From positions 1 to 6,987 of the forward strand of contig JADFQH010000154.1 of assembly GCA_022561895.1 (NCBI GenBank): a stretch of DNA of 6,987 nt, read 5' to 3'. The DNA is from Methanobacteriota archaeon. Lineage in GTDB: Archaea > Halobacteriota > Halobacteria > Halobacteriales > Halalkalicoccaceae. Position 1 is the first letter of the stretch, and the number at the start of each line of letters is the position of its first letter. The position numbers were made by a program, and so were the translations under genes. Below are positions 1 to 5,495 of this stretch, one piece after another. Under the pieces are notes generated by a model, which was not told the origin of the DNA, searched no databases, and was given only the letters and a program-made list of their open reading frames with translations.

Positions 1-21
1 AACCGTGGCCCGAACGACATC

Positions 22-28
22 GTTTTAG
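22..28 (+). promoter_or_regulatory. possible TATA-like box for the first gene
   Basis: A T-rich GTTTTAG stretch is centred about 27 nt before the ATG at 52. That spacing would give a leaderless transcript, as is common in haloarchaea. The reading frame is also open back to the window edge, so this box is the main argument for starting the gene at 52. It is a weak match seen by eye only. Confidence 0.35.
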
Positions 29-51
29 GTGGGCGACCGGCACAGGGTATC

Positions 52-348
52 ATGGACCTCGCCACGCGGATCGCCCGGTTCCGGCGCGTCGTCGAGCACT
101 GGGCACGGGGGCTCTATCACGGGATGATCAACCATCCCGCCTACGAGAAGACCGAAAACGAAGCGGAGGATCTAGAGGACGAGTTCATGCTCGCGTGTTT
201 CCCGGACGCGTTCGGCATCCCCTCGCCCGTCTCCTACTACACCGCAGAACTGCTTCCCTTTCTGACGAACGAGTACGAGGCATGGCAGCGGCGTATGTGG
301 GATCGTGGCTCGCTCATTGAGCGGAAAGGAAAGCAGTTCCACTTCTGA
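52..348 (+). CDS. uncharacterised 98-aa protein coupled to ArsA-type ATPase
   Basis: I do not recognise a named family. The product is a soluble, probably helical protein of 98 residues. It is unusually rich in aromatics and histidine (FRRVVEHWARGLYHGMINHP near residues 10-29; SYYTAELLPF near 61-70), has an acidic patch ENEAEDLEDEF, and ends in a basic tail ERKGKQFHF. There is no signal peptide, membrane segment or metal-binding cysteine cluster. The stop codon TGA (346-348) is followed directly, with no spacer, by the ATG of the ATPase gene, so the two are almost certainly co-transcribed and probably translationally coupled. A partner or substrate-adaptor role for the ATPase is an inference from this arrangement only. 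The start at 52 is supported by a TATA-like box at 22-28. However, the frame stays open to position 1, so a longer protein beginning outside the window is possible. Confidence 0.7.
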   Translation: MDLATRIARFRRVVEHWARGLYHGMINHPAYEKTENEAEDLEDEFMLACFPDAFGIPSPVSYYTAELLPFLTNEYEAWQRRMWDRGSLIERKGKQFHF

Positions 349-1293
349 ATGGTTGAGCACGTCTTCTTCGGTGGCAAAGGCGGTGTCGGTAAAACCACCA
401 TCGCGAGCGCCTACGCACTGAAATGTGCTCGCGCAGGGTTGGACACCCTTATCGTCTCGACCGATCCGGCCCACAGCACGTCCGACGTGTTCGATCAAAC
501 GTTCGGCGACGATCCTCGCCCCGTCGAGGGGGTCGGGAACCTACGGGCGATGGAGATAGATCCCGAAAGTGAAGTACAGGAACACCTTCAGGAGACGAAA
601 CGCGCGCTTGGCGATCAGCTGAGCGCGGCGATGGTGAGCGAGATCGATCTCCAGATCGAGATGGCCCACCGAACGCCCGGAGCCTACGAGGCCGCCCTCC
701 TCGATCGATTTATCGACGTGATGCGCGAGACCGACGCCGAGTGCGTCGTCTTCGACACCTCACCGACCGGCTCGACCCTACGGCTGCTCTCGTTGCCGGA
801 TCTCTTGGAAAAGTGGATCGACCGGCTGTCCTATAAGCGCGAAAAGAGCATCGACTACTTCGAGATGGCCGCGGTCGGTAAGCAAGAACCACGACGAGTT
901 CGCGAGGGCGATCCGATTCTCGCGCGTCTCGCGAAGCGAAAGGAGCGATTTGCCTTCGCCGGCGAAGCCCTTCACACGGCCGCGTTCTACCTCGTCTGCA
1001 ACCCCGACGAACTCTCGGTCCGCGAAACCGAACGCTCGCTCGCGACCCACCGCGAGTACGATCTCTCGGTCGAGGGGATCATCATCAACAAGCGAACGCC
1101 CGAGCCCGATGACCACGAAGAAGGACGGGGCGCACGATTTCTCCGCGAGAAGGTCAAAACCGAGCGCGAGCGGATCGAGGAGATGCACGAGAGCTTCGAG
1201 CCGCCGATCGTCGGGGATATCGAGACCCGCGTCCGCGAGATCAAAGGCGATCTCTTGAAGGAAGTCGCGGCGGAACTCGATGTCGACGCCTGA
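349..1293 (+). CDS. ArsA/Get3 family P-loop ATPase
   Basis: This 314-aa cytosolic ATPase belongs to the SIMIBI class, ArsA/Get3 (TRC40) family. Visible motifs are the deviant Walker A GGKGGVGKTT (residues 8-17), with the family's signature intradimer lysine K10; switch I DPAHS (39-43); a TPGAYE segment (109-114) matching the SPG..E motif; switch II FDTSPTGSTLR (135-145); and the adenine-loop-like CNPDE (217-221), followed by LSVRETERSL. In the family, members either energise arsenite efflux through ArsB or insert tail-anchored membrane proteins. Here there is a single ATPase domain, as in Get3, rather than the duplicated form of E. coli ArsA. The cysteines (26, 132, 217) do not form the CxxC zinc motif of eukaryotic Get3. 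The histidine usual in Get3 switch II (PTGHT) is serine. No arsenite genes are adjacent, so an arsenite role is not supported. The gene directly abuts the upstream small gene. Confidence 0.9.
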   Translation: MVEHVFFGGKGGVGKTTIASAYALKCARAGLDTLIVSTDPAHSTSDVFDQTFGDDPRPVEGVGNLRAMEIDPESEVQEHLQETKRALGDQLSAAMVSEIDLQIEMAHRTPGAYEAALLDRFIDVMRETDAECVVFDTSPTGSTLRLLSLPDLLEKWIDRLSYKREKSIDYFEMAAVGKQEPRRVREGDPILARLAKRKERFAFAGEALHTAAFYLVCNPDELSVRETERSLATHREYDLSVEGIIINKRTPEPDDHEEGRGARFLREKVKTERERIEEMHESFEPPIVGDIETRVREIKGDLLKEVAAELDVDA

Positions 1294-1312
1294 GACCGTT
1301 CTATCAGCAAAT

Positions 1313-1322
1313 TGTTATAACA
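1313..1322. promoter_or_regulatory. palindrome TGTTATAACA, candidate operator or upstream TATA element
   Basis: This is a perfect 10-bp dyad lying 114 bp before the transporter start codon and 20 bp after the ATPase stop. It could be a regulator half-site pair or a TATA box of a longer-leader transcript. There is no direct evidence for either. Confidence 0.3.
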
Positions 1323-1396
1323 GCGTCGGTAGATGTAGATTTCGGTTGAATGGAGTGAGGAACCGAGTCGACATTCTTCTGAAATTATGCGTTATG

Positions 1397-1404
1397 CTTA
1401 TATT
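1397..1404 (+). promoter_or_regulatory. TATA-like box of the CstA-family gene
   Basis: CTTATATT lies in an AT-rich stretch about 25-35 nt before the predicted transcription start. With the usual 27-nt spacing, the transcript would begin at roughly 1425-1430 and carry a leader of 10 nt or less before the ATG at 1436. This supports 1436 over in-frame ATGs further upstream, such as 1394, which overlap the box itself. Confidence 0.6.
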
Positions 1405-1435
1405 ATTGCTGAACAATTCGGCGGTAGAGCTACGT

Positions 1436-3331
1436 ATGCCAACAGGTATTATCTGGATCGTCGCAATCATCCTCGGACTGTTTACCCTCGGATACGTGAG
1501 TTATTCGAAATATCTTGCGGGGTTCGTCGGACTGGACAGCGAGGCGGAGACACCGGCACACAAGTATCAGGACGGCCAAGAGTACGTTCCGGCGACGAAA
1601 CCGGTCCTACTGGGCCATCACTATTCGAGCATATCGGGTGGCGCACCGATCGTCGGACCGATCACCGCCGCAGTCGCGTGGGGCTGGGTGCCCGCGATGC
1701 TGTGGGTCGCTATTGGCAACCCGCTGATGGGCGCGGTACACGACTTCATGTCGCTTTCTTCGAGTATTCGTCACGAAGGTCGATCGATCGGCTCGATCAT
1801 CGGCGAGTACGTCGGCGAACGGGGCAAGAACATGTTCCTCTGGTTCGCCTTTCTGGTGATTATCCTCGTCGTCGCGGTGTTCGCGCTGCTCGTCGGTCTT
1901 GTCTTCGATGCGTACCCACAGGCATCGACCGCAAGCATCATCTACATCGCCCTCGCACTCGTCTTCGGTGTCTATCTCTATCAGTTAGGCCTGCCGTTTA
2001 TTCCGGGGACGATTGCGTTCGTCGCCGGCGTCTTTGCGAGCGTCTGGATCGGCATCCAGTACCCGCTTGCGCTGTTCGAACCCGCCGCAGAAACCGCACC
2101 CGCAGAGACCATCGTTCTCCTTTCGAGTGCGCCCGCGTTCTTACCCGGTGCTGCGATCTACGGGCCGAACGTCGCTGGCTGGACGGTGGCGATCCTCGCC
2201 TACGCGTTTATCGCAAGCATTCTTCCGGTCTGGGTGTTGCTCCAGCCCCGTGATTATCTCTCCTCGTTCCTGCTCTATGCGGGCGTCGGCGGGGCGCTGT
2301 TCGCAGTTGTCGTCGGGACGATCCTCGGGTCCGGCAGCCAGCCGCTCGTGGTCGCGGATTCGATCCCCGCCTACAGCGGGTTCTGGAGTCCCGCGCTCGG
2401 ACCGCTCTTTCCCATCCTCTTCATCACGATCGCCTGCGGGACGATTAGCGGGTTTCACTCGCTCGTCTCCTCGGGCACGACCGCAAAACAGCTCAACAAG
2501 GAGAGTGACGCCCGGCTGATCGGTTATGGAGGCATGCTCGCCGAAGGACTGCTCGCGGCGGTTGCGCTCTGTACGATCGCAGTCGTCGGGTTTACTGCCG
2601 AGGGCGGCGGGATCGGTCTCGCCCTACCGAACTTCGCGGAAGGCGGCGGGATCATCCTCTCTGCACTCGGGATCCCCGCTGCCTTCGGTGCGCCGTTTAT
2701 GGCGCTCGTACTCGTTTCGTTCCTGCTTACGAGTACCGATACCGCGACCCGTCTTGGCAGGTATATGATGGAGGAGATCATCGATACGCCTGAAACCCAA
2801 GTTCAGGAGGTCGCGGCGAACAAGTTCGTCAACACCTCGGTGATCGTCGTTATCGCTTTCGTGCTGGTTACCAGTGGAAGCTGGGAGGACCTCTGGCCGC
2901 TCTTCGGTGGGGCGAACCAACTACTTGCCGCGCTTGCGCTGCTTGCGGCGACGGTCTGGCTCGTCAACTGGGACGACTCGAAACAGCTCATCACGACTGG
3001 TGTGCCGATGGCTATCATGACGGTGATCACGATCCTTGGGCTGTTCTATCTCGCGATCGTCGAGAACCTCGTATTAGTGGTTGGCGCGCTCTTTGGCACT
3101 GAAAACGTTTTTGTGGCGGCGATGACTGGCGCCATCCCCGTAGAGTTCGAGCTCATGACGATGGCCGAACTCGGCGTGTTGGGGCTGATCTCGGCCCTTC
3201 TTCGGATCACCCTCGCGTTCGTCCTGATCTGGCTTGCGCTCTCTATCGTCCGAATGGGCTACGAGAACATTCGCGCTGCTCGCGCCGGTGGCGGGCAGAC
3301 GGTCGCCGCCGACGGATCGGGCGACGATTAG
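1436..3331 (+). CDS. cstA: CstA-family (carbon starvation protein A) membrane transporter
   Basis: This 631-aa polytopic membrane protein has many hydrophobic helices from residue 4 onward. In bacteria the CstA/BtsT family imports peptides or pyruvate during carbon starvation; the substrate here is unknown. Family motifs in order are GHHYSSISGGAPIVGP (60-75), GNPLMGAVHDFMSL (94-107), ISGFHSLVSSGTTAKQL (337-353) followed by SDARLIGYGGMLAEG, TSTDTATRLGRYM (432-444) and LWPLFGGANQLLAALALL (486-503). These match the conserved E. coli CstA blocks closely. The C-terminus is a short hydrophilic tail. At 631 aa it is somewhat shorter than the roughly 700-aa E. coli proteins, mainly at loops and termini. 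The start at 1436 (MPTGIIWIV) fits the family N-terminus, where a first helix is followed by YLAGFVGLD and a GHH motif near residue 60. The 52 codons upstream in the same frame do not look coding. The stop TAG overlaps the stop of the convergent gene at 3328. Confidence 0.93.
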   Translation: MPTGIIWIVAIILGLFTLGYVSYSKYLAGFVGLDSEAETPAHKYQDGQEYVPATKPVLLGHHYSSISGGAPIVGPITAAVAWGWVPAMLWVAIGNPLMGAVHDFMSLSSSIRHEGRSIGSIIGEYVGERGKNMFLWFAFLVIILVVAVFALLVGLVFDAYPQASTASIIYIALALVFGVYLYQLGLPFIPGTIAFVAGVFASVWIGIQYPLALFEPAAETAPAETIVLLSSAPAFLPGAAIYGPNVAGWTVAILAYAFIASILPVWVLLQPRDYLSSFLLYAGVGGALFAVVVGTILGSGSQPLVVADSIPAYSGFWSPALGPLFPILFITIACGTISGFHSLVSSGTTAKQLNKESDARLIGYGGMLAEGLLAAVALCTIAVVGFTAEGGGIGLALPNFAEGGGIILSALGIPAAFGAPFMALVLVSFLLTSTDTATRLGRYMMEEIIDTPETQVQEVAANKFVNTSVIVVIAFVLVTSGSWEDLWPLFGGANQLLAALALLAATVWLVNWDDSKQLITTGVPMAIMTVITILGLFYLAIVENLVLVVGALFGTENVFVAAMTGAIPVEFELMTMAELGVLGLISALLRITLAFVLIWLALSIVRMGYENIRAARAGGGQTVAADGSGDD

Positions 3332-3909
3332 CCGAACAACCGGCGCAGCAGTCGAACGGTAAACCCCGGTTTCGCTTCTTCGATATCCTTCCAGAGGACG
3401 AACGCCGTAGCGATATCCGCGTTCTCGCTTGCGACACACTCCTCTCGTTCCGACGAGACGACGAGGAGATTGATCTCGTAGTGACCGTGATAGCCGTACT
3501 TCAGGAGGGTACGATCCGAGAATTCCGAAACGAACTCCCGAACCTCTTTGGAAATCGAGTCCGTCAGAAGCGCGAACGAAAACTCCGTGCTGAAATGTGT
3601 ATCGTCGGGGGTGATCCACAGATCAGCCAGATCGTGGCCGAGCGAAACGAGCGATTCGAGATCGGCGACCGTTACCGAACTGACCCGCCGAGCGAGGAGG
3701 TGTTCGACCATCTCGTGGTGTCCATAGGACAGTGCGGGATGAAAGAACTGTTTTTGACTATGAACGTCGAGTTTGCCGTAGAGATCGAACCGTTCGCCCG
3801 AAATCGAACGATCCTTTTCGAGATCGTAGTTGAACAGCAGTCGATCCGAGACCCGATCGAGATACGGATCGGACCACTCGGGGACGGCGTCGGTGTCCGA
3901 GTCACTCAT
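3328..3909 (-). CDS. uncharacterised haloarchaeal protein, second gene of cupin operon
   Basis: This 193-aa acidic soluble protein has no signal peptide or membrane helix. It has the look of a conserved haloarchaeal protein, but I cannot assign it a domain name. Notable segments are ERFDLYGKLDVHSQKQFFHP (about residues 39-58), a His-rich SYGHHEMVEHLLARR (61-75), SLGHDLADLWITPDDTHFS, and LLKYGYHGHYEINLLVV (134-150), with many aromatics and histidines spread through the middle. The C-terminus turns basic (FTVRLLRRLFG). Its ATG overlaps the stop codon of the cupin gene as ATGA (3906-3909), so it is the distal member of a coupled two-gene operon. Its own stop TAA shares bases with the stop of the convergent transporter gene, leaving no intergenic space. 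Function unknown; a link to the cupin is inferred from coupling. Confidence 0.85.
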   Translation of the reverse strand: MSDSDTDAVPEWSDPYLDRVSDRLLFNYDLEKDRSISGERFDLYGKLDVHSQKQFFHPALSYGHHEMVEHLLARRVSSVTVADLESLVSLGHDLADLWITPDDTHFSTEFSFALLTDSISKEVREFVSEFSDRTLLKYGYHGHYEINLLVVSSEREECVASENADIATAFVLWKDIEEAKPGFTVRLLRRLFG

Positions 3910-4355
3910 TTCTCGTATGGGTGGGCATCCTCGACCCGCGGTGCGTCGATGGCGAGCACCGTTACCGGTTGATAAGGACTGCTGTAGTCCCTTACCGGTG
4001 ATTGCTGGCCCGTACCGGCGATCACCGGTAAACAGTTACAACAGTCCTTATGAGTCGCCCGTGGGGTGTTGTACGCTCTGTGTGGGCTTTCGGGGTCGGC
4101 GAGGAAACACTCGCCGGTCTCGACGAGAAACTCCTCGTCGGGAGTTTCGACCGCGAGCTCGCCGTCGAGAACGTAGAACGCCTCCTCTTGGTCGTCGTGA
4201 TAATGGTAGGCAAGCGGGAGCTGTTCGCCCGGCTCGGCCTCGTAGTAGTTGATCGCTACCTGCTCGAACGAGCCAGTGTCGGAGATCGCGCGATAAACAC
4301 AGGGTCGTTCCGGCGTCGGCTTGATCGAGTCGGGATCGATGATCTGATAGCCCAT
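3906..4355 (-). CDS. small cupin-domain protein carrying an in-frame palindromic insertion
   Basis: This is a 149-aa single-domain cupin of the RmlC-like beta-barrel fold, probably a metal-binding small-molecule binding protein or enzyme; the substrate is unknown. Cupin motif 1 is visible as G43..H51-Y-H53..E58..G65 (YHYHDDQEEAFYVLDG). Motif 2 is G81..P88-E-S-P-H92..N96 (PESPHRAYN). The metal ligand set H51, H53, E58 (or E57), H92 is intact. The final strand VTVLAIDAP (131-139) and the tail VEDAHPYE follow. Between motif 2 and that strand, residues 103-128 (KDCCNCLPV...SSPY) have no place in the ordinary short loop. They are encoded by the palindrome at 3972-4051. Removing a 78-bp unit restores RATHQPVTVLAI in frame, a loop of normal length. 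The gene starts at 4355 behind a TATA-like box at leaderless distance, and overlaps the next gene by ATGA. Cupin identity is strong; the insertion origin of 103-128 is inference. Confidence 0.9.
   Translation of the reverse strand: MGYQIIDPDSIKPTPERPCVYRAISDTGSFEQVAINYYEAEPGEQLPLAYHYHDDQEEAFYVLDGELAVETPDEEFLVETGECFLADPESPHRAYNTPRATHKDCCNCLPVIAGTGQQSPVRDYSSPYQPVTVLAIDAPRVEDAHPYEK
3972..4051. repeat. 80-bp imperfect palindrome inserted in frame in the cupin gene (candidate mobile palindromic element)
   Basis: The two 40-nt arms read ATAAGGACTG... inward from each end. The outer stem (3972-3986 with 4037-4051) has 14 of 15 matches. The inner stem (3992-4008 with 4015-4031) has 15 of 17 matches, and its two mismatches are G-T pairs on the plus strand. 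The arms differ in a 5-nt block (3987-3991 against 4032-4036), and the loop is CCCGTA (4009-4014). Within the arms TACCGGTGAT-type motifs recur. The terminal AT dinucleotides could be a target duplication; if so, the net gain is 78 bp, or 26 codons, which keeps frame. No transposase is present, so any mobility would have to be non-autonomous. Only one copy is in this window, so calling it a repeat family is a prediction. Alternatively it is a gene-specific hairpin. Confidence 0.75.
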
Positions 4356-4376
4356 ATCGGGCGCAGGTGGCCGAAG

Positions 4377-4386
4377 AGTAAAAACT
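4377..4386 (-). promoter_or_regulatory. TATA-like box of the cupin operon
   Basis: On the minus strand AGTTTTTACT is centred about 27 nt before the cupin ATG (4355), predicting a leaderless or nearly leaderless transcript. It sits in a 75-bp divergent promoter region shared with the small CxxC gene. Confidence 0.5.
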
Positions 4387-4395
4387 ACGAGGAAA

Positions 4396-4403
4396 CGTAT
4401 AAC
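4396..4403 (+). promoter_or_regulatory. TATA-like box of the small CxxC gene
   Basis: CGTATAAC lies about 30 nt before the ATG at 4431. Standard spacing puts transcription start near 4427, a leader of only a few bases. This supports 4431 over the later in-frame ATGs at 4470 and 4488. Confidence 0.45.
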
Positions 4404-4430
4404 AGGCGGGCGCTCTTAGGGGTAATCGAG

Positions 4431-4634
4431 ATGGGTGGAAAGAAAACCGAAGCGTGTGGCCGCTGTAGTATGAGTAGCGTCGTCGATATGACCGACGGGC
4501 GCGACCCCTACGGCGAGAACCGAATCGAGGTCGACGAACGCGAGCTACGGATGGTGTCGGCCCATCAGATCGCTGCGAGTCGGCTCAAAGACCGGATCGA
4601 CGGTTTCGCACAGCGCGTGATCTACGGCCGGTAG
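4431..4634 (+). CDS. 67-aa CxxC microprotein, uncharacterised
   Basis: This small acidic-basic mixed protein has one CGRC motif at residues 9-12 (EACGRCSM), then a polar segment (DMTDGRDPYGENRIEVDERELRMV), and a helical C-terminus (SAHQIAASRLKDRIDGFAQRVIYGR). The single CxxC recalls half of a zinc knuckle. Haloarchaea carry many small zinc-binding proteins, but those usually have two CPxCG-type pairs, so metal binding here would need dimerisation or be absent. The frame is open further upstream, from 4050, across the antisense of the cupin gene. I chose 4431 because it follows a TATA-like box at leaderless spacing and lies just outside the divergent cupin promoter. It is probably monocistronic, with its own promoter, since a strong TATA box precedes the next gene. 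Function unknown. Confidence 0.6.
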   Translation: MGGKKTEACGRCSMSSVVDMTDGRDPYGENRIEVDERELRMVSAHQIAASRLKDRIDGFAQRVIYGR

Positions 4635-4652
4635 CGACTGCAAGGCCAACAG

Positions 4653-4660
4653 CTATATAT
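4653..4660 (+). promoter_or_regulatory. TATA box of the DUF5828-like gene
   Basis: CTATATAT is the clearest TATA-type element in the window. It is centred about 27 nt before the ATG at 4684, so the mRNA is predicted to begin at or within a base or two of the start codon. Confidence 0.65.
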
Positions 4661-4683
4661 TCAGAAAGAGTGACATAATATCA

Positions 4684-5493
4684 ATGGAAGAGACCATCGC
4701 TGGCTTCAAAGAACGTGGCCAGTGGGCGGATATCGTCGAACACGGCGAGCGGATCACCCGCGCGTTACGCGAAACCAGCGCATCGGGTCCGGCGTTCGAC
4801 GAATGGAACGAATGGCGACCGAAGTCACACGAACGAATCGATACCGACCTAAGCGAGAAGACCGCCGCACAGGCGAGCATCGGCGAGGGTGAGGGCGAAA
4901 AGAAGGGCAAGAACCCCGACGAGGACATTCGCACCGCCGGCGAGCGCCTCACCAACTCGTACGAAAGCCTCGAAAACGACGATACGAAGGAGGCGATGGA
5001 TAGCTGGGAGGAGTCGGTGGGCTACGTCGCGCGTGCGGCGGATTCGGCGAGCAGGAAGGCGTTTCGGGCCGTCGAGGACACCGTCTACCGGAAAGTGATG
5101 ACCCAGCTTGCGCCGTACTACTTCGACAACGAACTCGTGAGCGCGAACCTCCAGCGAACGACCAGAGGGGAGATCCCCGAGTTCGTCTTCGAGGTGAACA
5201 TCAACGACGATGCGAAGAAAGTCGAGGTTTCGAATCGCCTCGCGGAGTACGAGGACACGATCGACCGCTGGCACGTCGAGAACCAAAAGCGCGTCGAGAC
5301 CGTCCAAGCCGCCGAAGGCATCGAAACGACCGACGCCGAGATCGAAGCGACAACGGCGATCCCACAGGAGGTCGAAAACCCCGCCGACGAGATGATCGAG
5401 CATATCGAGTCGGCCGAACTCGCGGAGGGCATCGAAACGACCGATGCCGAGCGTGAAACCGCGACAACGATCGCCGAGAACGGCGATCGATAG
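4684..5493 (+). CDS. haloarchaeal DUF5828-like protein
   Basis: This 269-aa, highly acidic, soluble protein with no membrane segment matches my memory of the haloarchaeal DUF5828 family, whose function is unknown. Visible landmarks are FKERGQWADIVEHGERITRA (residues 8-27), EWRPKSHERI (43-52), a Gly/Glu/Lys linker GEGEGEKKGKNPDEDI, then a helical block with SYESLENDDTKEAMDSWEESVGYVARAADSASRKA. After these come TVYRKVMTQLAPYYFDNELVSANL and a strand-rich EFVFEVNINDDAKKVEVSNRLAEYEDTIDRWHVE. The C-terminal 60 residues are low-complexity and acidic and contain a direct repeat: AEGIETTDAE at 210-219 and again at 247-256, within 17-residue units 37 codons apart. The tail is probably disordered. The gene has its own TATA box. 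The PiT gene follows 32 nt downstream and may be partly co-transcribed. The family name is from recall and should be confirmed by profile search. Confidence 0.8.
   Translation: MEETIAGFKERGQWADIVEHGERITRALRETSASGPAFDEWNEWRPKSHERIDTDLSEKTAAQASIGEGEGEKKGKNPDEDIRTAGERLTNSYESLENDDTKEAMDSWEESVGYVARAADSASRKAFRAVEDTVYRKVMTQLAPYYFDNELVSANLQRTTRGEIPEFVFEVNINDDAKKVEVSNRLAEYEDTIDRWHVENQKRVETVQAAEGIETTDAEIEATTAIPQEVENPADEMIEHIESAELAEGIETTDAERETATTIAENGDR
5311..5472 (+). repeat. intragenic direct repeat in DUF5828-like C-terminus
   Basis: Units at 5311-5361 and 5422-5472 encode near-identical peptides (AEGIETTDAEIEATTAI and AEGIETTDAERETATTI). A core of 17 identical bases, starting GGCATCGAAACG, occurs at 5317-5333 and 5428-5444, exactly 111 bp (37 codons) apart, so the frame is kept. 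It looks like a segmental duplication within a disordered acidic tail. Confidence 0.75.
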
Positions 5494-5495
5494 GG

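Larger units (their letters stand above)
1294..1435 (+). promoter_or_regulatory. 142-bp intergenic region upstream of cstA-like gene
   Basis: The gap is AT-richer than its surroundings. It holds a perfect 10-bp palindrome TGTTATAACA (1313-1322), a short inverted repeat TCGGTT/AACCGA (1342-1347 and 1361-1366), and a TATA-like box (1397-1404). There is no T-rich tract typical of a strong archaeal terminator after the ATPase gene. An open frame runs through from 1280, but it crosses these signals and does not look coding. Confidence 0.55.

Noticed and set aside
1280..1435. N-terminal extension of the CstA-family protein from an ATG at 1280
   Set aside because: It would overlap the end of the ATPase gene, contains the palindrome and TATA box, has non-haloarchaeal composition (many Asn, Cys and Leu codons with A/T), and the family N-terminus begins at 1436.
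3961..3970. Extra TTACCGGTT copy just outside the palindrome as part of the element
   Set aside because: These bases encode the Pro-Val-Thr start of the normal final cupin strand (PVTVLAI), so the resemblance to the internal TACCGGT motifs is probably coincidental.
3481..3972. Plus-strand open frame of 163 codons
   Set aside because: It lies antisense to the 193-aa gene and cupin end, has no recognisable domain, and the minus-strand frames carry the clear cupin motifs and ATGA coupling.
3972..4051. Classical IS630/Tc1-type MITE with TA target duplication
   Set aside because: TA dinucleotides do occur near both ends, but counting TA as the duplication gives a 76-bp net insertion that would break the cupin frame, and no transposase is nearby. 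An AT duplication giving 78 bp fits better, though this remains unproven.
3830..4252. Plus-strand open frame running through the palindrome
   Set aside because: It is antisense to the cupin and arginine-rich like typical GC-rich shadow frames. Its openness across the palindrome is explained by the dyad symmetry, and is used only as an observation about the element.
4050..4430. Upstream part of the long plus-strand frame leading into the small CxxC gene
   Set aside because: It is antisense to the cupin and crosses both divergent promoter boxes; the gene is better started at 4431.
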